Positions 56,136 through 64,000 of a DNA stretch of 64,000 bases are shown one piece after another. Under the pieces are notes generated by a model. It was given only the letters and a program-made list of their open reading frames with translations, had not been told where the DNA came from and did not search any database. The DNA lies in contig NZ_CALPCS010000001.1 of NCBI RefSeq assembly GCF_943193065.1, positions 154,749 to 218,748 on the forward strand, given 5' to 3'. Both the position numbers and the translations under genes were made by a program. This DNA is from Veillonella agrestimuris. GTDB taxonomy: Bacteria; Bacillota; Negativicutes; Veillonellales; Veillonellaceae. Position 1 is the first letter of the stretch, and each line of letters opens with the position of its first letter.

Positions 56136-57503
56136 TTACTCTTCTTCAACGTAATTAATTACATCCCCTTTTGTTTTCACAAAATTAGGAATGATCAATA
56201 CTAATAAAGCTAAACCAACAATGCTGTAAATACCAGCTAAGCCAAGCCACTCGAAGGCATTGCCGATAACAAGGGCGATAACGGCAAAGTCAGCATCCCC
56301 AAATGTAGTGTTTTGGAAGCCTAATTGGCCCAATACAGGTAAAGCCATAGCTGGCAAGAATGTAATCGCAAGACCATTTAAGAAAGCCCCTACAGCTGCA
56401 CCGCGACGGCCACCAGTAGCATTGCCATAAATACCAGCCGTAGCACCGCAGAAGAAATGTGGTACTAAGCCTGGAATGATAAGTACACCACCGATAGCAC
56501 CGAGAATGAGCATACCAATAATACCGCCAATAAAAGAACTGATAAAACCAAGTACTACCGCTGTTGGTGCATATGTGAAAAATACGGCACAGTCTACTGC
56601 AGGGATTGCTTTTGGAATAATTTTAGTAGCAATACCTTGGAATGCAGGAATCAAATCGCCTAAGATCATACGCACCCCAGAGTATACGATAGTTACGCCA
56701 ACGGCAAAATTCATAGCGCTCATAATAGCATATAAATAAGGACTCATATCACCTGATAAAGTAGCTACGAATTCAGGACCTGCAGCAATAGCAGCAATTA
56801 AATAAAATACGATCATCGTCAAAGCTGTAGATAATGTGGAATCACGCAAGAAACCCCATTTTTCTGGAATTTCAATATCTTCTGTACTATCTTCTGCTTT
56901 GCCTACATATTTGGCAATCCATGCAGACAAATAATAGCCTAAACTACCAAAATGGCCTAAAGCGATTTCGTCACCATCAGTTACTTTAGATGTATATTTT
57001 TGGCCAATAGCTGGAGAAATTGCAGACCAGGCGCCCATTAAAAAGCCACCTACTACGATAAGTTCTGTTCCTGCTAAGCCAGCAGTGCCTAATACGGCAG
57101 ACATTAAGCAAGCCATAAATAAGCTGTGGTGACCTGTGAGAAATACGTATTTATACTTGGTAAAACGAGCGATTAATAAATTCATCACAAGCCCTACAAC
57201 GAGAATAGACATCGTTTCTACACCTAATACTTGTTGAGCTACCGCTACAATCGCTTCATTATTAGGAACGACGCCAGTAATATGGAATCCATATTCAATC
57301 ATTTTACCTAGTGGATCTAAGTTACTAACGATAACACCAGCACCAGCAGCAAGCATTAAATAGCCTAAAATAGGCTTCAATGTACCTGTCATTACTTTGT
57401 GAAACGGACGTTTTAAAGCCACCAACCCGATACAAGACATAATACCAATTAATAAGGCTGGTTGACTTAAGACGTCGCGCAAAAATTCTAATATTGCTTC
57501 CAT
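56136..57503 (-). CDS. ulaA: PTS ascorbate-type transporter, IIC (UlaA-like)
   Basis: 455 residues with about 11 hydrophobic segments and the family pattern of UlaA/SgaT: LIGIMSCIGLVALKRP, FLTGHHSLFMACLMSAVL and PHFFCGATAGIYGNATGGRRGA. It carries L-ascorbate, or a related acid, across the membrane with phosphorylation. AAGGAG lies eight bases before the ATG. Separate IIB and IIA genes lie just upstream. The exact sugar acid is inferred from family only. Confidence 0.87.
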   Translation of the reverse strand: MEAILEFLRDVLSQPALLIGIMSCIGLVALKRPFHKVMTGTLKPILGYLMLAAGAGVIVSNLDPLGKMIEYGFHITGVVPNNEAIVAVAQQVLGVETMSILVVGLVMNLLIARFTKYKYVFLTGHHSLFMACLMSAVLGTAGLAGTELIVVGGFLMGAWSAISPAIGQKYTSKVTDGDEIALGHFGSLGYYLSAWIAKYVGKAEDSTEDIEIPEKWGFLRDSTLSTALTMIVFYLIAAIAAGPEFVATLSGDMSPYLYAIMSAMNFAVGVTIVYSGVRMILGDLIPAFQGIATKIIPKAIPAVDCAVFFTYAPTAVVLGFISSFIGGIIGMLILGAIGGVLIIPGLVPHFFCGATAGIYGNATGGRRGAAVGAFLNGLAITFLPAMALPVLGQLGFQNTTFGDADFAVIALVIGNAFEWLGLAGIYSIVGLALLVLIIPNFVKTKGDVINYVEEE

Positions 57504-57600
57504 GAAATATACTCCTTATGTTGTAAAGATAATAGCGCATAACACAGATGTATAGACTGTCATCATACCGAAACACCTATGGTATAACACTACCACAAGC

Positions 57601-57879
57601 TTAGGCCTTAGCAGCCGCTTCTAAAGCATCCATAATATCTTCTTTAATTTTCTTCTTATTAATATAACTACGTACTACAGCTATATTTTTACCTTCAAAT
57701 TGGTCAGCCAACTCTTTTACAGTGACGATTAAGTCTGCTTTGCGACCTTGTGCGGCATTGAAGTCAATAGATTCTACTTGTGCATCAATACCAGCTTCTT
57801 GGCAAATTTCTTCAATTTTCATTTTCAGCATTAAGCTAGAACCGATACCATTACCACATACAGTTAATACAGAAATCAT
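57601..57879 (-). CDS. ulaB: PTS ascorbate-type IIB subunit (UlaB-like)
   Basis: 92 residues. The phospho-Cys motif VCGNGIGSSLMLKM is at the start, then a Rossmann-like IIB fold. It takes phosphate from IIA and passes it to the sugar at IIC. The ATG at 57879 has GGAGG six bases upstream and begins one base after the IIA stop, so translation is coupled. Confidence 0.88.
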   Translation of the reverse strand: MISVLTVCGNGIGSSLMLKMKIEEICQEAGIDAQVESIDFNAAQGRKADLIVTVKELADQFEGKNIAVVRSYINKKKIKEDIMDALEAAAKA

Positions 57880-57880
57880 A

Positions 57881-58351
57881 TTATACCTCCATAATGCTAT
57901 TATCATCTAAGTGTTCTCGTAAGAACGTTTGTACATCATCAATACTTTCAAATTCATTGGCTGCATCTAAAAAGTCTTCATCTTCAAAGAGTGTAGCTAT
58001 ATCTGTAAGCAATTGAATATGGTCCTCTTTATTAGGAGCACATAAGAATAACGCCACCGATACAGGATCATTCTCTTCGTGACCAAAATTAACTGGTTTT
58101 TCCAATGTCACCAATGCAGTACCTACTGCTTTAGCCCCCATTTCAGGACGGGCGTGAGGCATAGCTAAACCAGGGGCTAAAACTACATAAGGGCCCATTT
58201 CTTCCACAGCAGTCACCATCGCTTCTGTATAAGATGGTTCAGTAAAGCCCGCTGCCACCATCAATTGGCCGCCGTGACGCACTACATCCTCCCATGTCTC
58301 CGCAGGATATTTGAAGGATACCGTATCCTCCGACAGTAAATCTTCTAACAA
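57881..58351 (-). CDS. ulaC: PTS IIA subunit (fructose/mannitol/ascorbate type)
   Basis: 156 residues of the PTS EIIA-2 fold. The phospho-His lies in APGLAMPHARPEMGA near residue 70. The start is a TTG preceded by AGGAGG seven bases away, an unusual start that reduces expression. It is the first gene of the operon IIA-IIB-IIC-DUF454-PfkB. It takes phosphate from HPr, which is encoded elsewhere if present. Confidence 0.85.
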   Translation of the reverse strand: MLEDLLSEDTVSFKYPAETWEDVVRHGGQLMVAAGFTEPSYTEAMVTAVEEMGPYVVLAPGLAMPHARPEMGAKAVGTALVTLEKPVNFGHEENDPVSVALFLCAPNKEDHIQLLTDIATLFEDEDFLDAANEFESIDDVQTFLREHLDDNSIMEV

Positions 58352-58444
58352 AGTAACACCTCCTATATAACGTGTATAATAATATTATAACGATGCATAG
58401 GAAAAATGCCTATAGGTAATCTCGAATAAATGGAAAAAAGCAAA

Positions 58445-58470
58445 AAAATAGACCCCGCAGGGTCTATTTT
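58445..58470 (-). terminator. Terminator after the hydrogenase gene
   Basis: An 11-bp stem (aaaatagaccc / gggtctatttt) with a 4-nt loop and T-rich tail on the minus strand, about 180 bases past the hydrogenase stop. It separates this gene from the PTS unit. Confidence 0.8.
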
Positions 58471-58646
58471 CTATATTCACATAGTACACTTCTATAGGCT
58501 GTTTAGGATTTCATCATAATAAATCAGATAATATTATAATGTGCACCATGTCAATAAAACAATATATCTAATGATACGAATCTCTTACACAACCAATTAT
58601 ACGTTATTTTATACAATGATTCAAGAGTATTTATTCATTTTATATA

Positions 58647-60098
58647 TTATTTATTAGCTGCTTCCGCTGCTTTTTTCAAGTTAGGAATCGAAGTAGGGCA
58701 AGTTTCTGGAGTACAAGCTCCATTCGGGCCTAAATCAGCAGCTCTACTTGCATAGGATGTATGCAACATATGGTGTGCTTTTTCACTCAATGGTTTGCCA
58801 TCGAAGAATTCTTTATATAATGCTTGAATTTCAGGATTGTCGAGACATGTTTTAATTTTAACTTCATTGTCACGATTATACAAAGATTCGATACGAGCTT
58901 CACGCGCTTTATCGGCTAATGGTAATTTAACACGTGGTTGACCACCACCACCGATACAGCCACCGCGGCAAGCCATAACTTCGATGAAATCATAATGGAT
59001 ATTTTCTTCGCGCATACGGTCAATAAATTTACGCATGTTTCCAGTGCCGTGTACAGCTGCTACATGCAATGTTTTATCACCAATTACTACGTCTGCTTCA
59101 CGAGCACCGTCCATGCCACGAATTGCTTCAAATGGAATCAATGTATTAGGTGCATCTTCGCCAGTTACCATTTCATAAGCAGCACGCATAGCTGCTTCCA
59201 TAACACCACCAGTATTACCGAAGATAATACCGCCACCAGAAGCTTCACCCATTAATGGATCAAACGCAGAATCTTCTAATTCATCAAAGTTAACGTTTTC
59301 ATCACGTAACCATTTAGCTAACTCACGAGTTGTAATACAGTAATCCGTATCACGCATGGTTGGCTCATCCCAATATTCTGCAGAAGCATTCATTTCTTCA
59401 CGACGAATTTCAAATTTTTTCGCTGTACATGGCGTTACAGATACGGCTACAATTCGTTTTGCATCGAGATTCATTTTTTCTGCAAAATATGTTTTTTGAG
59501 TTGGTGCCTGCATAGAGATAGGGCTTTTTGCAGTGGATAAATTTGGTAAAAATTCTGGGAAGAATGTTTCGGCAAATTTAACCCATGCTGGACAACAAGA
59601 TGTAAATTGTGGCAATTCACCAGCACCATTAATTACGCGCTCTACCAATTCACTAGCTTCTTCCATGATTGTCATATCAGCGCCAAAGTTAGTATCCAGT
59701 ACATAGTCCCCACCCAATTTACGAAGAGCTGCAACCATTTTACCTTCTACAAATGTACCTGCATCCATACCAAACTCTTCGCCTAAACCTACGCGAACAG
59801 CTGGTGCAGTTTGGAAAATAACAATTTTATTTGGATCTGCAATAGCAGCTTTTACTTCCTCTATTTCTGAACGTTCATTAATGGAGTCAAATGGGCAAAT
59901 AGATGCGCATTGACCACAATGAATACAAATAGGATGATCGCCATTTGTAGTCAAATCATAATAGTCGAAAACCCCCATATCTACGGCACAAGCTTTACGA
60001 CATAAAGAACAGTTTTTACATTTAGACAAATCCTGTACAACTGCAATATTACCGTCTTCAATTGGTACACGACGATCTAAAAATTCATACTTACTCAT
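58647..60098 (-). CDS. Monomeric [FeFe] hydrogenase
   Basis: 483 residues. Two N-terminal [4Fe-4S] clusters are bound by CKNCSLCRKAC (about 27-37) and CIHCGQCASIC (about 57-67). The H-cluster region has TSCCPAWVKFAE, TPCTAKKFEIRR and EVMACRGGCIGGGGQP, all with their Cys residues. The C-terminus carries an extra pair (ACTPETC), perhaps another site. There are no NuoE/F-like partners beside it. It should make H2 from reduced ferredoxin during fermentation, acting in the cytoplasm. The ATG has AGGAGG six bases upstream. It is monocistronic. Confidence 0.93.
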   Translation of the reverse strand: MSKYEFLDRRVPIEDGNIAVVQDLSKCKNCSLCRKACAVDMGVFDYYDLTTNGDHPICIHCGQCASICPFDSINERSEIEEVKAAIADPNKIVIFQTAPAVRVGLGEEFGMDAGTFVEGKMVAALRKLGGDYVLDTNFGADMTIMEEASELVERVINGAGELPQFTSCCPAWVKFAETFFPEFLPNLSTAKSPISMQAPTQKTYFAEKMNLDAKRIVAVSVTPCTAKKFEIRREEMNASAEYWDEPTMRDTDYCITTRELAKWLRDENVNFDELEDSAFDPLMGEASGGGIIFGNTGGVMEAAMRAAYEMVTGEDAPNTLIPFEAIRGMDGAREADVVIGDKTLHVAAVHGTGNMRKFIDRMREENIHYDFIEVMACRGGCIGGGGQPRVKLPLADKAREARIESLYNRDNEVKIKTCLDNPEIQALYKEFFDGKPLSEKAHHMLHTSYASRAADLGPNGACTPETCPTSIPNLKKAAEAANK

Positions 60099-60211
60099 TG
60101 TTCCTCCTACTTAGGTAACGTTGTTATCGTTAATCTAGTAGATTATACTATACTACTCAACTTTTATCAATCATTCTAGACCTTACAGATTCATAAATTT
60201 ATGTTATATAT

Positions 60212-62149
60212 CTACATTCGTTCATCCAATTCAATCCATCGTTCTGTTAATCGATCTAGTTCAGCTTGCGCTTCTTCTCGTTCCACCATGAAAGCTTGCA
60301 TCTTTTCATAGTCAGTAGCGACTTCATTGATCATCACATCGAGACCTTTAATGAGATGCTCCACTTTTGACATATCTTCAAGTAAGCCCTCATATTCTGT
60401 TTCTTCCGCCTTGTTAAGACCTTTCAACACAGTTTGTTCTACACGAGGAGTCTTCGTTGTCGCACTCGTTGTATCGCTATTCTGTTCTCGTTTAGTTCCG
60501 CTTTTCTGTCCTTCAGGCTGATAAAAAGACCCATCAAGGCTTTCATCAAGCGCCTCTCGATAATCAGAGTAGGACCCGTGAACGATATCAATGTGTCCGT
60601 TCCCGGTAAAGACAAATAATTTATCCACTACCCGGTCTAAGAAATAGCGGTCGTGACAAACAGTAATAATGATACCATTAAAGGAATCGAGAAATTGCTC
60701 CAACACCTCTAAAGTCGGTATATCTAAATCATTGGTAGGCTCGTCCAAAAGAAGTACATTAGGGGCACTCATCAACAATTTTAACAAATATAAACGCCGC
60801 TTCTCGCCACCTGACAATTTACGGATAGGCACACCATGCAATTCGGGGGTGAATAAGAAGCGTTCCAAAATCTGTCCAGCACTTAATGTAGAGCCATCAC
60901 CAAGGACCATATAGGAGTGATCTTCTCGAATATAGTCTAAGACGCGCATATCTTCATCGAAGTGGGGCAATTCTTGTTTAAAATGAGCGATGCGCACCGT
61001 TTCCCCTTTGCCAATCGTACCAGCGGCAGGTTCATAGGTACCATCAAGGATATTCATAAAAGTAGATTTTCCTACTCCATTAGGACCAACAATGCCAATG
61101 CGATCATGACGCACTACGTGATAGGTGAAATCATCCACCATAGGACGACCATTAAAATCGAAACTCAAATGCTCTATATCAAAAATCCGCTTCCCCAGTC
61201 TCGTTTTTAATGCTATAGGATCCAATTGGTCCACCCGTCTTGTATTTTCCATGTTTTTCAAGGTTTCATAGCGCTGTAGTCGAGCTTTTTGTTTTGTCGT
61301 ACGCGCTTGGGCGCCTCGACGTACCCATTCGATTTCACGTTTCAAAAATTGACGGCGCTTTTCTTCTACCGCTGCTTGTTGTGCCTCTCGAGTCGCCTTA
61401 TTCTCCACATAAGTTTCGTAATTACCTTCATATTCATACATATGGCGATTAGACAATTCTAAAATCCCATTACACACAGAGTCTAAGAAATAGCGGTCAT
61501 GTGTACTGATAATTAAACCTCCTTGACGATTACTCAAATAGGTCTCTAACCAATCGATACTAGCCTCATCTAAATGGTTCGTTGGCTCGTCTAAGAGGAG
61601 CAAATCACAAGGATAGAGCAAGGCCTGTCCTAAAGCGAGTCGTCGTTTTTGACCGCCTGATAATCGTTCTACCAGTTGGTCTGTATCGTAAAAGCCTAGT
61701 TTATTTAGAATGACGCGGGCTTCTTGCTCTACTTGCCACCCATCATGCTGATCCATTTCTTCTAAGCTTTTCATATACCGTTTTTCAGTAGCTTCATCAT
61801 ATTCATTGCGGTCTTGCATGCGACGATATATTTGGCTAATCTCTTCGAAAGCCTTAACCATGTTGAGCTTTGGATGGTCCCCATCTAATATGGCCGATAA
61901 TACTGTATCAGTACTATTAAAATCAGGTGTTTGTGCCAAGTAATAAATTCGGCTTTTACCATTCCTCTCTACATGTCCCTTATCAGGCTCCATTTGACCT
62001 GCCAAAATTTTTAAAAACGTAGACTTCCCAGTCCCATTAATGCCGACCAAACCTAATCGTTTTTGGTCTGTCAAAGTTATGGTCACATCGCGGAACAAAA
62101 GCCGTGTTCCATATGACTTTTCCACTTGTTGTAAACTCAGTACATTCAT
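60212..62149 (-). CDS. ABC-F ATPase (Uup-like)
   Basis: 645 residues with two ATP-binding domains. Walker A is GINGTGKST and GPNGVGKST, the ABC signatures are RLSGGQKRRLALGQALL and KLSGGEKRRLYLLKLL, and Walker B is LLLLDEPTNHLD / LLLDEPTNDLD. The ABC-F linker separates the domains, and a C-terminal coiled coil (about 560-640) follows. It acts at the ribosome or on DNA and is not a transporter. The ATG at 62149 is chosen; the only Shine-Dalgarno (AAGGAG) lies about 15 bases away, so the start is not certain. It is not linked to other genes. Confidence 0.88.
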   Translation of the reverse strand: MNVLSLQQVEKSYGTRLLFRDVTITLTDQKRLGLVGINGTGKSTFLKILAGQMEPDKGHVERNGKSRIYYLAQTPDFNSTDTVLSAILDGDHPKLNMVKAFEEISQIYRRMQDRNEYDEATEKRYMKSLEEMDQHDGWQVEQEARVILNKLGFYDTDQLVERLSGGQKRRLALGQALLYPCDLLLLDEPTNHLDEASIDWLETYLSNRQGGLIISTHDRYFLDSVCNGILELSNRHMYEYEGNYETYVENKATREAQQAAVEEKRRQFLKREIEWVRRGAQARTTKQKARLQRYETLKNMENTRRVDQLDPIALKTRLGKRIFDIEHLSFDFNGRPMVDDFTYHVVRHDRIGIVGPNGVGKSTFMNILDGTYEPAAGTIGKGETVRIAHFKQELPHFDEDMRVLDYIREDHSYMVLGDGSTLSAGQILERFLFTPELHGVPIRKLSGGEKRRLYLLKLLMSAPNVLLLDEPTNDLDIPTLEVLEQFLDSFNGIIITVCHDRYFLDRVVDKLFVFTGNGHIDIVHGSYSDYREALDESLDGSFYQPEGQKSGTKREQNSDTTSATTKTPRVEQTVLKGLNKAEETEYEGLLEDMSKVEHLIKGLDVMINEVATDYEKMQAFMVEREEAQAELDRLTERWIELDERM

Positions 62150-62254
62150 AATACTATATAAATTCTCCTTACTAAGGCTCACTCTAACTTGACAATCATA
62201 GACCTTCCTCAGTAGAATACAAGCATAAATTAGATTCTACTAGGAGGATTCACT

Positions 62255-62575
62255 ATGGCCCAAGACAGTGTGCTCGATTTCTATGACACTTTGAAGTTTG
62301 AAATCATCGACTTTGATGGTTACGATACACTATTTACAGAATTGCTCGATGACGGTACGTACGCCACTATATCTGACGACGATGGTCGTATTCCGGACAC
62401 CTTAGATACGCCCATCGTATTTAATGTTTATGACGAAGACGATTCCTTCCAATGGAGCGTAACCCTTAACGATTCATACCACTTGCAAGAATTGATGGAC
62501 AGCACATCAGAGACAGAGGCATTCTTACAAATATTACAAGACATTCGAGAAGCCAATATCAATCAGTTCCAATAA
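62255..62575 (+). CDS. Small acidic hypothetical protein
   Basis: 106 residues, rich in Asp (YDEDDSFQW, ISDDDGRIPD). It resembles short DUF1292-like acidic proteins but the match is weak. A strong AGGAGG precedes the ATG (62255). It lies divergent from the ABC-F gene and is followed by a long hairpin. Its function is not known. Confidence 0.65.
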   Translation: MAQDSVLDFYDTLKFEIIDFDGYDTLFTELLDDGTYATISDDDGRIPDTLDTPIVFNVYDEDDSFQWSVTLNDSYHLQELMDSTSETEAFLQILQDIREANINQFQ

Positions 62576-62608
62576 TTTCATGCCAAATATATAGTTGTAT
62601 TCATAAAG

Positions 62609-62680
62609 AAGGCACCGCCTTATCACATTCATTACTGTACACATATGAAGACAGTTAATGAATTGATAAAGTAGTGCCTT
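62609..62680. terminator. Long inverted repeat downstream of two convergent genes
   Basis: Arms of about 30 bases (aaggcac...ttatcacattcattactgt and acagttaatgaattgataa...gtgcctt) with internal gaps, flanked by a T-run. It ends the 62255-62575 gene and may also stop the glycosyltransferase transcript. Confidence 0.6.
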
Positions 62681-62684
62681 TTAT

Positions 62685-63848
62685 TTATAGTATTGTACCT
62701 ATCTTCTCGTATGTTGTATCAATTTCCTTATCATCGGCGCTATCTAACATATAAATGAGATCGTCTACTATATTGGCAGCCCCATCTACATGCCATTGGT
62801 GAGATGTTTCAGACATTTCCTTTAATCGCACCGGATTGATCAAGAGGGCTGTCACTACGTCTTCTAAATTGTGAATATCCCGGGCCCATCGTGCGCAGCC
62901 ACGGCTTTCCAATAATTTAGCATTCGCCTCTTCCTGCCCAGGAATAGCATTAAAGAACACCATCGGTAACCCTATCGTTACCGCTTCCATACAAGTCAAT
63001 GCACCTGGTTTAGTAACCAATAAGGTAGAGGACTGCATAAGCTCCGAAATATTCGACGTATAGCCGTATACGGTAGTCTTCGTATGCATGGAGGTACTCA
63101 AGGTCACTAAAGACTCGTAAAGTGACGTATTTTGGCCTGTAACAACAGTAATTTCATCGATTGCTTCGACCCTATCTAAATGTTGTAAGGCCGTCTCTAA
63201 TGAACCAAGACCGAGGCCCCCTCCCATAACGAGGACCTTTATAGGATTTTTCATTTCATAGTCTTTGATAGTATCTCTAAAAAATGCACGTCGCACAGGA
63301 ATGCCAGAAACGCGAATTTTAGCGCCGTCAATACCTGCTTCTGTCATTTCAGCTACCATCCCCTCAGTAGCTACAAAATAGGTATCTACTTGAGGATATA
63401 ACCAAAACTGGTGACTACTAAAATCTGTCAAAATCGCTACTAAAGGAACATCAATATGACCTTGTCGTTTCAATACCGACGCAGCACCGCATGGGAATGG
63501 ATGGGTAAAAACGATGACATCGGGATTTTCCTGTTGAATTAATTTGAGCATACGGTTTTTCAACAAATAAGACACTACCGTTTGCATGACAGTCCCGCGT
63601 TTTTCCCCTTTTGAAGCGCGATAGATCATATCGTACAACATAGGGAATACATCAATCATCTTGATGTAGGTTCCTTTAATGAGATGCTCTACCGATAATG
63701 TTTCGGTATCCAAAAAGTCCACATGACTAATAGTGGCCTGTGGTTCTTTAATCTTCCAATATTCTTCTATCGCTCTCGCAGCCTGCATATGACCACTCCC
63801 AATGGAAGCGGACACAATGAGAATCTTTCGTTGGTCGTCTCTGTTCAT
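62685..63848 (-). CDS. Diacylglycerol glycosyltransferase (UgtP/MGDG-synthase type)
   Basis: 387 residues of glycosyltransferase family 28 type. The N-terminus has SASIGSGHMQAARAIEEYW, and the C-terminal nucleotide-sugar site is TKPGALTCMEAVTIGLPMVFFNAIPGQEEANAKLL. The family adds glucose or galactose to diacylglycerol in the inner membrane. The window's right edge carries IS-like DNA 76 bases upstream of the start. AAAGGATATT precedes the ATG. Confidence 0.85.
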   Translation of the reverse strand: MNRDDQRKILIVSASIGSGHMQAARAIEEYWKIKEPQATISHVDFLDTETLSVEHLIKGTYIKMIDVFPMLYDMIYRASKGEKRGTVMQTVVSYLLKNRMLKLIQQENPDVIVFTHPFPCGAASVLKRQGHIDVPLVAILTDFSSHQFWLYPQVDTYFVATEGMVAEMTEAGIDGAKIRVSGIPVRRAFFRDTIKDYEMKNPIKVLVMGGGLGLGSLETALQHLDRVEAIDEITVVTGQNTSLYESLVTLSTSMHTKTTVYGYTSNISELMQSSTLLVTKPGALTCMEAVTIGLPMVFFNAIPGQEEANAKLLESRGCARWARDIHNLEDVVTALLINPVRLKEMSETSHQWHVDGAANIVDDLIYMLDSADDKEIDTTYEKIGTIL

Positions 63849-63923
63849 AGAATATCCTTTCCTCTTAATTATACCATATGCAAAAGGTATGGCGAAGAAT
63901 ATAGGATAGTAAGCATAAAAAAA

Positions 63924-64000
63924 GGCTCTCTGTCAAATGTTGGGGTGCTTATCCCTAATCATTTGTTTGGCACCAATCACTTATGTGGTTGGTGCCATTT
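63924..64000. mobile_element. Terminal part of a probable ISL3-family insertion sequence (runs off the window)
   Basis: The sequence ggctctctgtcaaatgttgg at 63924 resembles the terminal inverted repeat of ISL3 elements (GGCTCTTTGTCAA). It is preceded by an A-rich stretch and followed by a palindrome (ttggcaccaa / ttggtgcca). The transposase would lie beyond the edge. No target duplication can be tested. Confidence 0.45.

Overview
The window reads as a low-GC chromosome segment of a diderm Firmicute of the class Negativicutes, almost certainly Veillonella. The basis is recognition plus content: trimeric autotransporter (YadA-like) outer-membrane adhesins next to strongly Firmicute-style Shine-Dalgarno sites (AGGAGG), a monomeric [FeFe] hydrogenase, tartrate and C4-acid metabolism, and little sugar catabolism. 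The species cannot be fixed from this sequence alone. About 90% of it is coding and most genes lie on the minus strand. There is no rRNA, CRISPR array or prophage; the only RNA gene seen is one tRNA-Arg(CCG).

Layout. 1-3.7 kb: the 5' part of one trimeric autotransporter adhesin and one complete copy. 3.8-8 kb: an OLD-family ATPase/TOPRIM nuclease, a DMT exporter and threonine synthase. 8.1-10.6 kb: DyP peroxidase, MoaA and a MOSC protein. 10.9-14.8 kb: an NCS2 purine permease and two tetrahydrofolate one-carbon enzymes. 15-19.3 kb: a probable L-tartrate operon (ttdA, ttdB, SLC13 permease) with an AraC regulator upstream. 19.4-22.1 kb: a MobA/MobB fusion, ThiT and the divergent guaC. 22.3-28.2 kb: MFS transporter, two M20D amidohydrolases around a small membrane protein, a phosphatase and a carbonic anhydrase. 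28.3-30.6 kb: ilvB-ilvN. 30.8-35.6 kb: redox genes, the tRNA, small secreted or membrane proteins, an SDR, an LMW phosphatase and a DUF4198 protein. 35.7-39.8 kb: aconitase and PrpF with a divergent LysR regulator. 39.8-41.6 kb: typA. 41.9-44.8 kb: an AT-rich three-gene cassette, sce7726-like / sce7725-like / RES-domain. 45-47.3 kb: a third adhesin split by a frameshift at a G9 tract. 47.5-50.8 kb: murB, ylbF-like, trmL, moaC and a UPF0173 hydrolase. 50.9-54.6 kb: a MoxR ATPase / VWA pair and a 22-residue-repeat protein. 54.7-58.4 kb: an ascorbate-type PTS with a PfkB kinase. 58.6-63.9 kb: [FeFe] hydrogenase, ABC-F ATPase, a small acidic protein and a glycolipid glycosyltransferase. The last 77 bases look like the end of an ISL3-family insertion sequence.

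How it works together. The metabolic genes fit an anaerobe living on organic acids, purines and amino acids: tartrate to oxaloacetate, purine uptake with tetrahydrofolate formyl chemistry, acyl-amino-acid hydrolysis, and H2 release. Molybdenum cofactor genes (moaA, MOSC, mobAB, moaC) are scattered through the window.

The two most notable signals are (a) the third adhesin, which carries a poly-G tract inside its signal-peptide coding region and an (ATT)9 repeat upstream of a near-consensus promoter, so it may be phase variable at two levels and is out of frame here; and (b) the sce7726/sce7725/RES cassette, which combines a PD-(D/E)XK-like protein with a RES (NAD-degrading fold) protein and no visible antitoxin, and so is a candidate anti-phage or conflict system.
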